Positions 46,211-61,000 of a stretch of 64,000 bases of DNA are shown here, one piece after another. The notes under the pieces are model-generated. The model was not told where the DNA came from and made no database searches. It saw nothing but the letters and a program-made list of their open reading frames with translations. Both the position numbers and the translations under genes were made by a program. Source of the DNA: Paralichthys olivaceus (taxonomy: Eukaryota > Chordata > Actinopteri > Pleuronectiformes > Paralichthyidae); NCBI RefSeq assembly GCF_024713975.1, contig NC_091100.1:19742001-19806000 (forward strand), written 5' to 3'. Each line of letters opens with the position of its first letter. Position 1 is the stretch's first letter.

Positions 46211-48995
46211 TCATGCGATTGTGAGCGGTTTGTCCTCTTCCATCCCAGCAGCCTGTTCTGCATTGTGGCTCTGCTCTTTTTCAACACTGAGCTGTGTCTG
46301 TGGTTTGTTGTGAGATGACTCCTGGCTCTCGCCTGGACAGTTCCGCACCAGAGATGGACTCAGACAGAGGAAGGACTGGTTGTCATGCGCATCCAGACCG
46401 GTCGTAGTCGTGACCACAGAATCGCTGAAGATGGTGTTGGAGAAGACAGAGTTGAACGTGAACGAGGAGCCAAGAAGTGACTCCTGCACTGGGGATTTGG
46501 GGCAGTCAACGACAAGCGCTGGGTCTCTGGGAGGTTTAAGAGGAGGAACTGGCTCAGATTCACTGTTTTTAGAGTCAGAGTGTGGTTGTCTATTTTTACT
46601 TGATGTTTCCTCTTGATTATTGCTCTCATCTAAAGCCTGGGCTTGGAGCGCGTTAGTCTTGATTGTCACCCTGGAGTCGCTGTTGACGCTGGAGCGTCGG
46701 GATGAGCCCTCTGCCGTGGATATTACACTGCTGGCCCGAGGGAGACTTTTAGGCGACTTAGGCCCTTTCAGCCGCCCCTCTTTCCCCAGAGGTGTGGAGA
46801 AGCAGTTGAGGCATCCAGACATCGAGGACGCCTTTCCCTGAACATACAACACTGTGATTGGTGAACAAGCTACGGCTCGGGTGGTGTCAACTTTGCTTGA
46901 GCTGGATTTAGAAATCATCCCACTGAACCCTGTGTTCATTTTGACTGTGCCCACTGAATCTGATGAGCGACGAATCACTTTTCCTCTTGACCCCTTCCGG
47001 ATGCTCTTTGTGCCCCTGGTGAGCCAGAAGTCCTGTGAGAGCCCAACATCTTTCTGTCTCGGTGTAGCCTGGAGATCTGAACTCTGACTGCTGGTAATGG
47101 GCATGGTAGAAGCTTTGCCTTTGTGTTGGGGGGTGGAGGTATCGCTGGGTGGCTGGTAGGAGGAGGATGAACGGCGTGATGGGGCCTGCTGGATAGGGCT
47201 GCTGCCGTTTGACCACGGCTCATTCTCAAGACTCAGGCTGAATTCACCGCTGCTCTCACTGTGGGCTCGACTCTGGGCGCCATGCAGAGCTGGAAGCAGA
47301 GGACGAGGCTTTTGAAAGAGCCACAGTACAGTATATACCAATACCACATTTTCACTTCATGTCAACATCTGTCAATTGCATCACACACAGTATTATTAAT
47401 GACCAATGAGGGGCAGCAGAGTCAAGCCTTGCATTAGCAGTTGTCGGCCTCTGTGCCGAGCAAAGAGATTAATATAAAACAAGGTCATGATTGCGATTTG
47501 ATGGATTTACTCTAATTCCTGAGCTGGTATACATCTGTATGCTGGCTGAATCCTCTAAATGAGAGTCCACAGGGCTTTACCGTGATTCTGCAGCTCATCG
47601 TTGTCCTCAAATCCAAGTGGCACGGCGCTATCATTTGAATCCTTGTCTGCGGGGCAAAAATATGTGATCACTGAATGGATCTAAATGATGCTTCAACATT
47701 TTAAATGAAAAAAAAAGCACATGAAAAGAACTGCATTTGCTCTCCTCCCCTCTGCACTTTGCTCTAACATCGAACTAATGGAGATGACACCAAACAAAAC
47801 AGTGGTTCATGGATGCCTCTACCTGTCTCCCAAAGCTCGGAAACATCCCGGACAGTGTCTTTGGTGCTGTGGAGACGGCCCGACGATGGTGGAGTGGTGG
47901 GATGGTGAATATGGAGAATGGACAAGATGGAGGTGGTGAGGGATGAGGTCAGTGAATCCTTCCTGTCCCGCTCCACATCAGCCGCTGACCCTCCCAGCTG
48001 CTTTGAGCCGTCTACCCACGAGGCTTTGGGAGAGGCCAGGCTGCTCAGGGCTGTATTGTTGGAGTGAGGAGTGGAAGAAGTGGTGAGGTGGATGAGGGAG
48101 GTGGTTGTCAGGTGAACAGGTCATGGAAGCTTTAGTATAAAGATGTCCTGCTTTCTCCACAGACATTGCAATAATCTAAAATTCTTGTTACATCTGCCAA
48201 TGAGGTTGTTTATGTGTCTGTTAGTTGGCAGGATTATGCAATAATTACTCAACATTCTATTACAAAAGTTGGTATAATGATGGTATGGGTCTGGAAAGAA
48301 TCTATTCCGTTTTAGTGCAGATCAAGATCAGGGGCTAATCCAAGATTTTTTTTTAACTTTCCTTAACATTTTTCTTGAGTGTGCACAATTTGATGCAGAT
48401 CCTGATAAAAACTGGATGTAGTGAATCTAAATGTGGTTTTATAAGGAGACTGTTGGGCCTTGGCAGAGGTATATGCTTTCTTGCAGTTCCAGTGTTCTCC
48501 TGCAATGCAGTGTTTCTTCGACCTCCATTGTTCCAATAAAATATCCACATCTTTAGTAGATAGAGTCAGAGCTACAGGCTTACAAATGTGATACTTAATT
48601 CTATAACATCAGAAAAATGTTTTCAGTTAGTGTGGGGAAATGAGGTTGTATGGATGGACACATTATTAACACATGACCTCTGATTTAAACCTTGCCGATA
48701 ATCCAACTTAAGCCAGTGTTACGTTAGCAGCAGTATGCCATGTGATGGATGGAAACAAATGGAGCATAGACTCTGCAGTATAATGAAGTTAGAGGCTAAA
48801 TAAAAGGCTACAGACACTCGACCACAGTCTTTCTTACACATGGATCGACGGAAGATGGACTTGACTTTGTCTCTGTCCTTCAGCCTGTTCCTCATACGGG
48901 GAAACATTTTCACTGTGGCTTTTTTTTCATGGCAACAAACGGGCCACATGAACGGCAGGCAGAGAAGATGGGAGGGAGGTGATGGATGGGAGCCC

Positions 48996-49034
<39 letters not shown>

Positions 49035-52000
49035 AGTATGGGTAAGTTTGGGAGGGAAAAGACAAGGGATGGGAGGAATAAGGACGTATGGAGGGGTGTG
49101 AAGAAATACACAAAGACAAGTGAAAGACACAGGGAAGACGTTACTGCTGAGGAAAGTTTACACACATCATGCATCAGGAAGAATGACAGTTTGGACATGA
49201 CACACAACATTTGTTTGCTTTTCAACACAATGAATACAATGCAACAACGACATGCTTTGCACACTGACCAGATCTTCACTTGGGACTAGCTTGGGATCTG
49301 ATTTGTGTGTATTGACGGAAAAAGTATTTTAAAGTGATGAATATAGTTTTTGCTGTTCATTTTTTAATCTTTTGTTTTAAGATATTCCAAAAAATGCATC
49401 AGCGCAAAAACAAATTGATTTAAATATACATTCATTAAAACAATTTTCATCTCACTGAAAAATGCGGTGTGGGGGGGTGTCTTGTCCAAACTCTTTGAAG
49501 ACAAGAGCTGGATCTTACATGAACATCCTCCTGAATCTTTGCTCCCAGGCTTGGATGATCTTACTCTGCGGTCTACTTCTGAAGCAGGGAAGGTGGGACT
49601 ACTCTGATGAGGTTGTTTCTGTCAAGTCATTGAGAGATGATCTGGGGACAGAAGGTCACACTTACTGTTACGTTGGGGGGAGATGGCTTCACCCGCTGAG
49701 GTGCAGGCCGAGCCGCCAGAGCCATCTGAGCTGAGGAAGGAGCTGCCGTCGTGACAGGACAGGTGTGGCTCAACAACACCCGAGTGTGTGGGCATGGGGG
49801 GCTGCTCTAGACAGTGTTCCCGGCTATTGGACTTCATCAGCTTCTTTAGTTTCAGAGTTATCCAGTTTCCACGTCTGCGGAGGAGCAGAGATACAAGAAG
49901 AATAATGAAGAGTGAGACACAGAGGACATGCACAGCAGGAGCCAGGCTGGTCCAAAGAGAGAAACTTCTGGGCTCAGATGCACAAGCACCATACAGAGGT
50001 GGATTATACCAATTGATCTGAATGTTGAGGGAGATTATTCATAGTCACAGTCAGTAAGTAGTTAGTCATCAGTAATAATGGTAAGTAAAAAATGTGGTCA
50101 ACAGTGTTACAGGAGACTTACCTGCGTGGGGGCGAAGGCTCATAAAACTTGTACCGGTCCATTATCTTTTCCTCCAGCTTCTCCTTCTGCCTCCTCAAAT
50201 CATTAAGCTTGTCACTGAACAGAAACATGCAGAGAGAGAAAATAGATAGATCATCAATCATAACTTTGGGCCTGCTGTTGTGGTATTTTTGTGTGTTTTT
50301 CTGCCTGCACGATGAGCTTTTTAACAAAATAACATGATGTGCTGTAAATGTCTACAATAGATCAGATAGTATTTACATTATCTTGTCACTTTGTTGGTAA
50401 TGATCTGCTTACATATACTGTCGCTCTTCAACATGAAACAGATCCTTGCTCTCCATTGTCTGCTCCAACAGTGTTTGATTCTGCAGCATCAATGTCTCGA
50501 TCTGACTGAGCAGGTGACGATTCTCTTCCTCCAGGTTTCCCTTTACCTGGCTCAGCAGCTGAACATCACACAGATAAACATGCACAAATGGAACAGGCAT
50601 ACAAAACACCCAGGATTATGGGATTAGGGGCAGTTTGCCAGCATGACTGGCTGCGTGTCTGTACCTCACACTGGTTGTTGAGTTTTGTGGAGGTGATGTC
50701 CAGCTGCTGAAACTCCTTCTTGAGCTTGGAGAAGTCGGCCTCCAGCCATGTGTGCTCCAGCTTGGCCTCGTTCAGCTGGCTCTTGAGCTGCTTGTGATCG
50801 GCTGTCAGCAGCTCGTTGTCGTTGAGAAGCTGACGGTACGTCTGGTTCAGCCTTGAAAACAAAGAAGAACGCTGATGAAAGACTGCATGTGCTTTTATCA
50901 GAGTGACGTGTAGGGGAGTGTCAACAAATGTGAAAGATGGTATGTTAGGTAAGGTGTCCTGAGCTGTGTCCCAATTCAGGGGCCAACCGGCCGAACTAAA
51001 ATGAGATCAACGTGAGGTCTGGTCTACAGGGGGCTTCCGTGATCAGCGTCCCCAGCTCGTCCAGCCCTCATTCCTGTTGCCCAGCAACAGAGCTGAAGTT
51101 GGACATGACAAGAAACATTTATTGACCCTTGTTTTTCCTAACATGTCTGATGCCCAAACTGTGGATGTCTCGTCACTTGCCAGTGCCATTATCTGTTGTT
51201 CATCACTGAAGTGCAATGATTCCTGGAATAAGTTTGGGGCCTGCAGGGGTCCACCTATTGGAGCCTATGTTTCTCAGGGATGAAAGGACACATTTGTCTC
51301 CACATTTCTCTGTCCCTTCAAGATGAGACAGTCTAGTCACGCCGCTGTAACTTGACTTCAAGTGCAGCCCCTGAATTGAGACACAGCTCAAGAGTTTGTG
51401 AAGTGTTCCTCCTCACCAGTCCTTCTCATCACGGAGCCTGCAACATTCAGCTGCAGTTGTCTTGTGCTGCTCCTTCTCAAGAGCTATCCTCATCTGCTCC
51501 TCCCTCAGGGCTTTCTCCATGTCTTCCAGCTTGGTTCTTTGTTGCAGCAGGCTATTGTGTCTAAATACACAATCAGTGCACACACACAACACACATATGA
51601 ATCACAAGAATCACACGGGTCTCTTACCCCACGGGTTGACAATTCATAGACAGTGCCTCTCCCCACCTGTCCTGCAGGGTGCGGTGCTCCAGCTCCAGTG
51701 TGCGGTGAGCATTTTTCAGGCAGCCGTGTTTGCCCATCAGTGCCTCGTACTCCATGGCTTGCCGCTCATGCAGAGCGGCCAGCCGCTCGTGATCTCGTAG
51801 TAGCTGCTCGTGAACACCCCGCTGCTCTTCGCGTTCCCGTATTGCACTGTCCCGTTCGCTTTCTGTCCCTGACTGCTGCTGCTGCAGCTGAGCATTCTGG
51901 GCCATGAGGGAGGCACTCTGCGAGTTCAGTGTAGATTTCTCCACCTGGAGCAGAAGGACGTAAAGTCGATCAGTAGTTAATGTTGCATGAATAACTTGAA

Positions 52001-55000
52001 TGTGCTTTTTATGTACAGGCTTAACAGAAAAATTAGAACTACTGTATTTCAGAAATATTATTGATTTCAATAAAACACAGAACAGCAGTAATGGTACCTG
52101 CAGGTTAGCATTGTGTGTCTGCAGGGCTGTGTTGTTCTCCTGCAGTGAGGCAGCCTGCCTCTGCAGGGCAAGGATCTGAGCCTGCTGGCTGACACACTGA
52201 CTCTCCAGCTGCTTTAGTTGGGCCTGCATCGCCTGGCGCTCTGCCTCCAGTGTCGCATTCTGGAGAGGAGAGGGGGAGGAAGGAGAGGAGAGGGGAGGGC
52301 AGAGGAGGAGAGTTTTAAATAGACAGTACAACTTTATAAATCTTTTGTTCTACAGAGGCCCTTCTTTGGGATATATCCATATTAAACATACAATAAGTAA
52401 CTTCTGCCTCTAGGGGTCACTCAATCAAAACAGTAACAGGAGACCTAGTTTTATGATGATGTGAAGCAGCGTGGGATCATGGGAGATGTCTCCACCACCA
52501 TTGCTGATGAAAATGTACTTGATACAACTCAAGTGCAAATCAAGTTCATGGATGAAATGATGACAATGAATAATTGTGATCCAATATGAGTGACCAATAC
52601 AAACAGCTGACTGGTGAACTGTCTAGCATTGTGTGCTAGTTGTTTGAGGTTATAGCAGATATGGACAAACCATGGGTAAAGCCAATATGATCCAATTAAA
52701 AGGTGACTAAAATGAAATGTCAGGTTAACTTGAATAAATTGGGGGTTATGTGGGTGTGAACATGGTTAGAAACCTTTTGTGCACAATTATACCATATGTT
52801 ATGTTATATTATGTTTTTATATATTCTATATTTAATTGAGGCCTTTGACTTACATTCCTCTCCACTTCGATGAGACGGTCTTTGAGCTTCAGCAGTTCCC
52901 TGGTGGCCTCCTGGTTTTCACGCAGCCATTCACTCATCGCTTTGCCCGTCTCTGTCGGAGGGGTGGAGCTCGATGGCGTCCACTCCTCCTGCCTCTGCTG
53001 CAGAGCCTCACAGCTCAGCCTCACCTGTGTGATGGAGAGCAGTCACAACACCTGGATCCGTAACAAAGTATCATGTATATTTTCTCAGGAGGCCTGGTGG
53101 CTTACAGTCCTGAGCTCCTGGCGCAGCTGCTGGTTCAGGGTGGACGATTCCTGCAGACGAGCCTCCAGAGTGGCCATCTTGTCCTCTTTGATCTGCAGTG
53201 ATTGTTTCAACGACGACTCCAGCTCCGACTCCAGCATCTTGAACCTGCTGAAGAGAGAGAGAGGGAGTTTGGCATTACAACACCACACTTTTCTGATCAC
53301 ATTCTCTTTAAAGGTTGCAGGATGGAAGGATAGAGTTCAGTATGTGAGCACCTGTTGTCTGGTGTTTCAGCCTGATGTAGACTCTCCTCCTGGTTCAGGA
53401 TCTTCATCTCCATCTCATGGCTCAGTCGCTCCAGTTCATTGTCCCTCTGCTGGGTCTTCAGCTTCTCACTCACCAGCTCCTAAAGAAAGACAGTATACAT
53501 TGACATAATATACTTGGTGTTGTCAAATTATGGGATTATATATGGAATTTAACATACAAAACAAATGTAATTTGATTGCTCTGGAGAAGGCTTTTTTTGT
53601 GCTCCTGTTCATATTAGGACATAAACTAAATGAAAATGGAAAAGGATGATTTCCAAACATCTGACCGAGTTACTGTAAATGATTATAGGGAGCAAAGAAA
53701 CATATTATGTGGTTTTGTCAGCACGACTGCGCAAAAATTACTGAATGGATTTACACAACACTTGGTGGAAGGATGTGGAATGGGTCAGGGAAGACCCAAG
53801 ACAACTCCAGAGTGAATCTGGATCAGGGGATGGATTAACATTGTGAGATTTTCAATTTTCACAGATTTCTCAGGAAATAATCAGGTGAAGTTTGATTGAA
53901 TTTAACGTCCACTCTAGTTGATGCTGTTGCTGTTACTACCAACTCATAACATGACCCTTCCCCTGGGAACCTGATTTAATCAAATTTTAAACCACAATGT
54001 TAATCAGAAAGTGAAAGGGAAAAGACAAGCTGTATTTATGATGCAATTCAGTGCAGTCACCCCCCTAGCAGTCATAAGTTTGGTTTCATATGAGGGTAGG
54101 CTTTTTTTTAGCGACTGTTCAGTAATAAATAAGGATATAAATCTGTAACTTTAACTTTACATGTATCTTTAATATCTTCAGAACTACACCAAAACAAATA
54201 TGACCTATTTGATGCGACTTTAAGGAGACTGTTGGGTATGTGCTCTGCTGAGTGCCATCCTAGTGTTTGTAGTTAGCTTGTGATCAGCTATATGTTGGGT
54301 GGAGTGTGTAAACATATGCACCCTGCAGCTATTAAAAAGAGAAACTGTGCATTATCAGTGAAATGTCATTCAGTCAGTGTCAGGGAGACAGCATGGACGT
54401 CCCGCCCTCACCTCTCTGAGTGTGGCCAGCGTCCTCTGGTCGATAGCTGCCTGCTTGGTCAGTTCCCTGTTGTCTCTCTCCAGGCCTTTGACCCTCTCAG
54501 CAGTCTCCCTCAACCCCTCCACCTCCTTCACCAGAAAACGCATCTCCCTCTCCAGGCTGGCCATGCAGACGTTACTGCTGTCCAAGTTGGCTTCCTGGAT
54601 CTCAGCCTGACACAGAGGAAGCAGTTTGTTCACTCAGATGCAATGCAGGCATAATCCTACCCTAGATGAGCAGCTGACACTTTCTTGCTCCTAGAGAACA
54701 ACCTGCTGGCGGAGGCGTCGATTCTCCTTCTCCAGCTGCCTCTTGTCTTTCTCCAGGGCTGTGGTCTCTTGCTCCAGACTCTGCTTCTCGGTTTCCAGTT
54801 GCTCGAGGCGTCTCGCGGAGATCCGAAGTTCCTCTAAGGTGGCCTGCAGACTCTGGTTCTCTGCCTCCAGCTCCTGAACCTCTGCCTCCAGACGCTGAAC
54901 TTTACGGTCTAAGGAGATCGATTGTGGTGGAAGAAATAAATGAATTAGTAATTGTTTCATGGAACTATGAATATATAATTCTTATTTGATTTACAATTTG

Positions 55001-58000
55001 TACCAGTGTTATCAAGAGAAGTCTGCAGCTGCTGATTAACTGAGTCCAGGACCTTGCACTTGGCCTCGAGCCGCTGTGTGTGCTTGGTGGCATAGGACGG
55101 CCGCGCTGGCAGCCCTGTGAAGATGCTGTCGTGGCAGGGACTGCTGCTCTTCGAGCCAGGGGAGTGATCTCGTGATCCCACAAAACAATGGAGCCTATTG
55201 TGAATGTTTTCTAAAACTTCCAGATCAGACATCAGGTCTTTGAAATCTCCTCTGCCTAGCTCCTCTAGTTGTCCCTTCTCTTGAATGTGACGCTCTGGGT
55301 CGTCTGCGAGGATGATCCCACTCTGGACTTCCTCCAGCTCTACTGTGTCTGCTTGTTGATGGGAGTGTGAATCTCCATTCAGAATCTTCTGTGGTGCCGT
55401 GCTCAGTGGAAATATACTAGTGTGGTTTTGTGTATTTGAGCAGGACGTTTGAGACCCTGAGGGCTCGTCTGTTGATGGGGTCCAGTTGTCGACGACCCGG
55501 TCACACTCACGGAGGTGGCTTTGTTTGGGACGCAGGCTGTTGCCGGTAGAGGCACCTATCAGTTCCTCTATGGTCCTCAGAAGACTTTGGTTCTCCTTCT
55601 CCAGCTTCAGCATCTGACTGCGGGTCCTCTCACTCACCTCCACACTCAGCGTCTGTTGGCCTGTGGACAAAACACATTGTGTGAATTAAACCTTTGTCCA
55701 AGGAAGGAGAGAACTGGAGATAAACAGAATGAAAGGCTACTAGTAAACATTACTACTGTTACTACTAAGATGTAGTTTGGTTTTGGGGGGAATATTATTT
55801 ATGGGAATATTCCATGGTGCACTTTTTGTACTCACGCACAATTCCTTAGAGTTATTTTTTATTTCTAAATAACAGATTATGATTCTGTATGTATATAAAA
55901 ACGAAAATCATATTTGCTGGAAAGTATTCCAAAGACTTCTTCCTGAAAATTAAATAAATAAAAAAATGAAATTGGTATAAAGGTCAGCTCTGTGTGAGAG
56001 AATGTGCTTGTTTTGACCCAGGGTTGGAGTTTTTAAGTATGTAAAAATATCAAATAATTGAGAGCATGCACACAATTACAAAATGTATTTTTTTTTACTT
56101 TCTTTAACATTGCAAGCTTTTCAACATTTTGAAATCAGACATGTTTAGCGGACTGATATTCATGAGTGTGTGCATATGCCCTTCTAAGTGCCATTCTAGT
56201 TAATGTAATCTGCCATTAGTAACATTAACACTAGTTATCACCTTGGGCGTTGTCAGTGGTCTTGGAGAGCTGCTCTAACTCCCAGCCCAGGTGCTGAGAC
56301 TCCTCCATGCTTCTCCTCTGAGCCAAACACAGGGTCAGGTTCTCCTCCTGCAGCTCCTCAATGCGCCTCCGATCAGCCTCCCTCTCCTGGAGTGAGAGTA
56401 TTAACTTATCAGGACAGGATGTATCAGGAACACAGAATGATCATTCAAAGAGGACGTGAGGGCCGAATGCTGAGTTCTAGATGTTTGTTATTATATTGTC
56501 ACTTGTTGTCCTTTGAGGAAAGAGGCTGTAAGGGAAATGTTACATGTTGATCATGCAGAATGTACTCATGTTCATTTCCTCTGTGATTGATCATGATTGA
56601 ATCTTTACAATGTAACCTTGATCATGCTGAATCCTGTGCACCTGATTGAATCTTGACCTGATTGCCTCAACTAAGGCATTGTTGCCCTGATGTCATCAGA
56701 AGATCCTGACCTTTTGCTCAGAAACAACCTCAACCAGAGGGGGAGGAACGATCCAAATGTATAAAGAGAAAGAACAGCTTCCCATCGGTGTGCATATGAC
56801 AAACTAACCCTTGTCTTGTGTACCATGCTCTGAGCATTAAAGTGTGACAATACTGTAAGAGATTTTTGTCTCGTTCCTCGTTGTCAGAGTGGGATTGCAG
56901 AATTGCCACGACAAGGCTTAATTCAAGGCAACACAAAGGTAACAAAGGAGACATCTCCTCGAGTGTTGACGTCTGACCTGTTCCATATCATGAACCTGGG
57001 CCTTCAGCATCAGACTGTGTTTCTCCAGCTGGTGGATTTTATCGGAGCGTGCCCTCCAGCCTGCCAACTGATCCTCCAGCACCTCTTTGGTCTCCTGTAG
57101 CACCCTGTTATCCTCCTTAAGCTCCTGAAATATACACATACAAAAAAAGCACCTTTGGTTCTGAGCATAAAAAATCTAAATACATTTCTTACCATGACCT
57201 GGTACAACATTAATCAGTCTGAGTTTACCTCCACTTTGGCCTTGTGGAACTCCATCTTGTGCAGTTGCTCTCTGTAACGTCCCACTTCGCTCTCCAGCTT
57301 ATCCGCCTTGATGGCTCTCTCTCTCAGGGCGTCCAGCTCATCCCGATAGGTGCGGGCTGCTCGCGCCTCCACAAGCAGCAGGGAGTTCTGGTGGAGGTTC
57401 AGTCAGAGGAATGATTTATAGCAAGAGCTGAAAGTAAATGTGGCTCTGCTATGTTGAGTAGTCTTTACTGTGGGAAACCCTTCTGACCTGACTGGGATTC
57501 ATCGAGTGTCTGTCTCTATTTAAAGATGCACTAATCAATATATTTATACAAACACTGGATCAAGTGACTACATCTATATAAATATGGGGAAGTGACAGAA
57601 CAGAGAGTTATCACCTGGAACATTCAGTGTCTTTTAGCTTGCTGTTTTGGTTTTATAGATTTACTGTTGCAGTTCAGTTTTGAATTGCAGCAAGGAATTT
57701 CTTTTAATTGCAAAAAACCTTTAAAAAAATATAACACCCTTTAAAGTACAAGTTGCATTCTCCCATTCATGCACACACTCATACTTATTGCCACTTTGAA
57801 ATGCAGTGGAGTAGCCAGGGATCGAACCACCAACCTTATGGTTGGATGACCCTGTTGACCTCCTGAGCCACAGCGTTGGCATAATTCACCAGCTGGTCAG
57901 TAAGATAATATTTCGAATAAATGACATTGTGTCTGGTGGGTGTATACATAGGCATTTGTATGGTAGCACATTTTCTGTTTGCTAGTTTGTGAGCTAGTTC

Positions 58001-61000
58001 AGCTGCTCCCCAAGTGACCAAATGATTAATGGTGCTTTAATTTAAATGAGATATTTCACATATAAACCACAGTGACTTGGGTGCAGCAAACCTCAGCCAC
58101 AGGGCTTAAACTGTGAATACACACTGAGATCTCCTGTTCAGACAAATCTATATGAGCTTTACTGAGAGTTCAGTGGCTTAAATTTGCAGCTATTAAGCAC
58201 TCTGCAGCAAAGTATGGTGTGAATGAATCTGTATTTAAGCTGCTGTGGAGTCAGGAGGTCATTGTGTGTCATCATCGCAAGGAGCTGCAACTTATTCTTT
58301 GTCTTGTCTGCCTTCAAACCTCCTGCTGGATCCTCTTCAGCTCCGACTCCATGTTCTCCAGCTCATGTCGACAGTCCAGCATCTGCTCACTCTTTTCCTC
58401 TCTGGTGGGATCAGGCATGCAAAGGAGAGGGACACACACAGTGAGCGGGTTAGTGCACACTACTTCCTGCAATAGATTTATAGATATAAAAAAAAGTGCT
58501 AAAAATGGCTAGATGGAGAAAGCACACATGCATTTCACATTTCAATTACTCCTGCAAGACAACAACATGTGTTACAACAAGATCCTTCTCCGTAAACCCC
58601 ATTTCATTTAATTTAATACCACAATGTTAATCAGAAACTAATGCTATCAGAAAGCTATTGCATACTCAGATGTGTACAGTATATGTATAATAAGTAGTTG
58701 TATAAGCACAGGGCCATTCAAAGGGACAAAGTCCAGCCATACTTGATGCTTTAACTGATATTGTGTTTGCTCAGAGGCAACAGTGTGTGACTCTGAGCAT
58801 CACGACAAGAGAGGACAATACAGCAGAGAAGATGGGGATGGAGGGCAAAGATGGACCGGGGATCTTGATCAGATCATGGGTTAGAGAGTGCGTGTGTGTG
58901 TGTGCAGCATTTGCAGAAACGCAGAGGCAATGTGGGTCAGTGTTAGTGCACAACCATGGAACCTGCCAAGCCAGCAGTAATGTGGGCCAAGCTCCCCGGG
59001 GCTTCTCTTATCCTGTAGTATCTCTCACTCTCGCTCTCTGCCTCTCATTCACTCTGTGCTGGCATGTCCCCAGAGGACAGGCCACCTCTTCAGCAATAAC
59101 CACTCACAAGAGAAACTCACACCATCACCAACAGTCAACATTTCACCCAACGAAAGACAATTCTGGACAAAAAATAGAATTGCCGGTGAATTGCTTATTG
59201 TGTTTTTTCATTGTTTTTCTTTCTTTTCTACTTGTTACTCACAGTTCTTGTCTGAGTCGTCTGATCTTGGCCTTGGAGTCAGCCAGCTCCACCGCCAGGT
59301 GCTGCTGGGACCCCGCCTGCTGCTGCTGCTGAATGCTGGGAGAGTAACTGCCGGACATTGGGCTGGAGGGGCTACCGAGCAAGCTAAACACGCCTTCCTT
59401 CTCCTGCATCAGCTCTGCTATAGTCTGCATAGAGGAAGCGAAGATATACACATGGCATATACTGTAAATCAATGACCAGTTTCTAATATATATCTGTGCA
59501 TTACAAATGAATGTGCAAAACTCAAAACATCAAATATGGGTACCTCCAGGTTGGCATCCCTCTGGTCCAGCAGGTGTCGGAGGTGCGTGGCCATGTTCCT
59601 TGCTACGGCCTCCATCTCATCTGGGTTAATTTCACTAGACTCCAACCACTGCAGATCTAGCACGTTCTCCTGACTGTGGGTCAACTAGTCGGGGGCAGAG
59701 AGATTTGATATGAACACACAGTGGCATGTTTCCTTTTAATATATTCAACCTGCTGGGACGTCACTGCTGCAAAACCAGTCCACAGTGTTCTTTATTATCC
59801 CACACTCCCGCCCAACAACACACAAACTGATTTACTGTAAATACCTCCTGAATGTGTGCAGCTATCGCAGCTTTTGTGACGAAGTCAAGCGTCTGGATCC
59901 TCTCGATGTATTCGTCTTTCCTCTCACACTGAAAATAAACATGGAAATGTATTGGAACACTTAGATTGTCAGTAAATTAGCTTTTGTTTTGTCTTCAATG
60001 TGTGAAAAAAAGGCTGATATACAAACAAACTGGACGAAATGTGTTTCCAGACTGATCTTAAATGTCAGAAAGTGTTGGTTACCTGGACTGCACATCCCAG
60101 CAGCAACAACAAGAGCTTCTTCATTTCCTCCAGACTTTGTTCTGTGGAGAGTAAAAAAAAAGTTCATTGTGTGAAATAAAATCAGACTTAAGTCATGAGA
60201 GCTGCTGGCATGGATTTGAATTGACCAGAGCGCTGGCTGGTGAATGTGGGTCATCACTTGCCAAAGCCTAACCATCACAAGCCAGCGTGGTGATCAGGCT
60301 GATCGCGTGCAACAGAACTCAAATTGTATCAGAAAGAGCTGAAGCTGAAATACTGAAACTATTTTCCAGGTGATCAGTTTCATCACTTTGTAGAAACAAA
60401 AAAGTTATACATCATTTTGTTTCCTAGATAATTACATTTACTCTAGTCTGTTGCTTTTTGTCTCACTGAAAAGCTTTTTTTCATATTTCAAATGGACATA
60501 TAATGTTCAATTTATCTCCTGATTGTAAATAAATCATTTGAAATCAATGCATGTTGTAATGAGTATTGACAAATCATATACTGAGTTTGCAGTTGCCATA
60601 AAGAGGAGAGATAAGAAACACTTTAAAGGAGCATACCACAGTAAGGAGTCCTGCCAAGCAGCAGCACATTTGGCAGAGGAATCATGATTAACTGTCTCAG
60701 ATTATCCTGCAAAAAAAGAGAGAAACAGAAAGAGACGAGGGAAATGGGTCGGGAAAAAGGAAGATAAGCACATTTTGGTCAAACTGAGCAAAGTAAAACA
60801 TTTCTCTTTTCCTGGGCTCCAGCCAAAGTGCCTGAAAGGACAGGAGTGTATGTATGTACAGCACATAGCAGCTGCTCCAAACATGTATAGAGGCACAGCC
60901 AACAAATGAACGGGTGCTCTGAATGGGTGGGTGACGGAGCCAGTTTCCTTGGTGCAGTGGTAAAATCCACCAAAACTGTTTGGTTGCAACCATGTTTGAA

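Noticed and set aside
48719-49279. 186-codon minus-strand ORF and 149-codon plus-strand ORF over the (AG)n repeat
   Set aside because: Both owe their length to the AG/CT microsatellite and its purine-rich flanks. They lack family features and lie in an intron of the girdin-like gene.
51000-51400. Possible extra exon in the girdin-like gene near 51,077-51,391
   Set aside because: The exons on either side (51,417-51,560 and 50,665-50,851) join in phase within a Trp codon, matching the family. There is no room or need for another exon.
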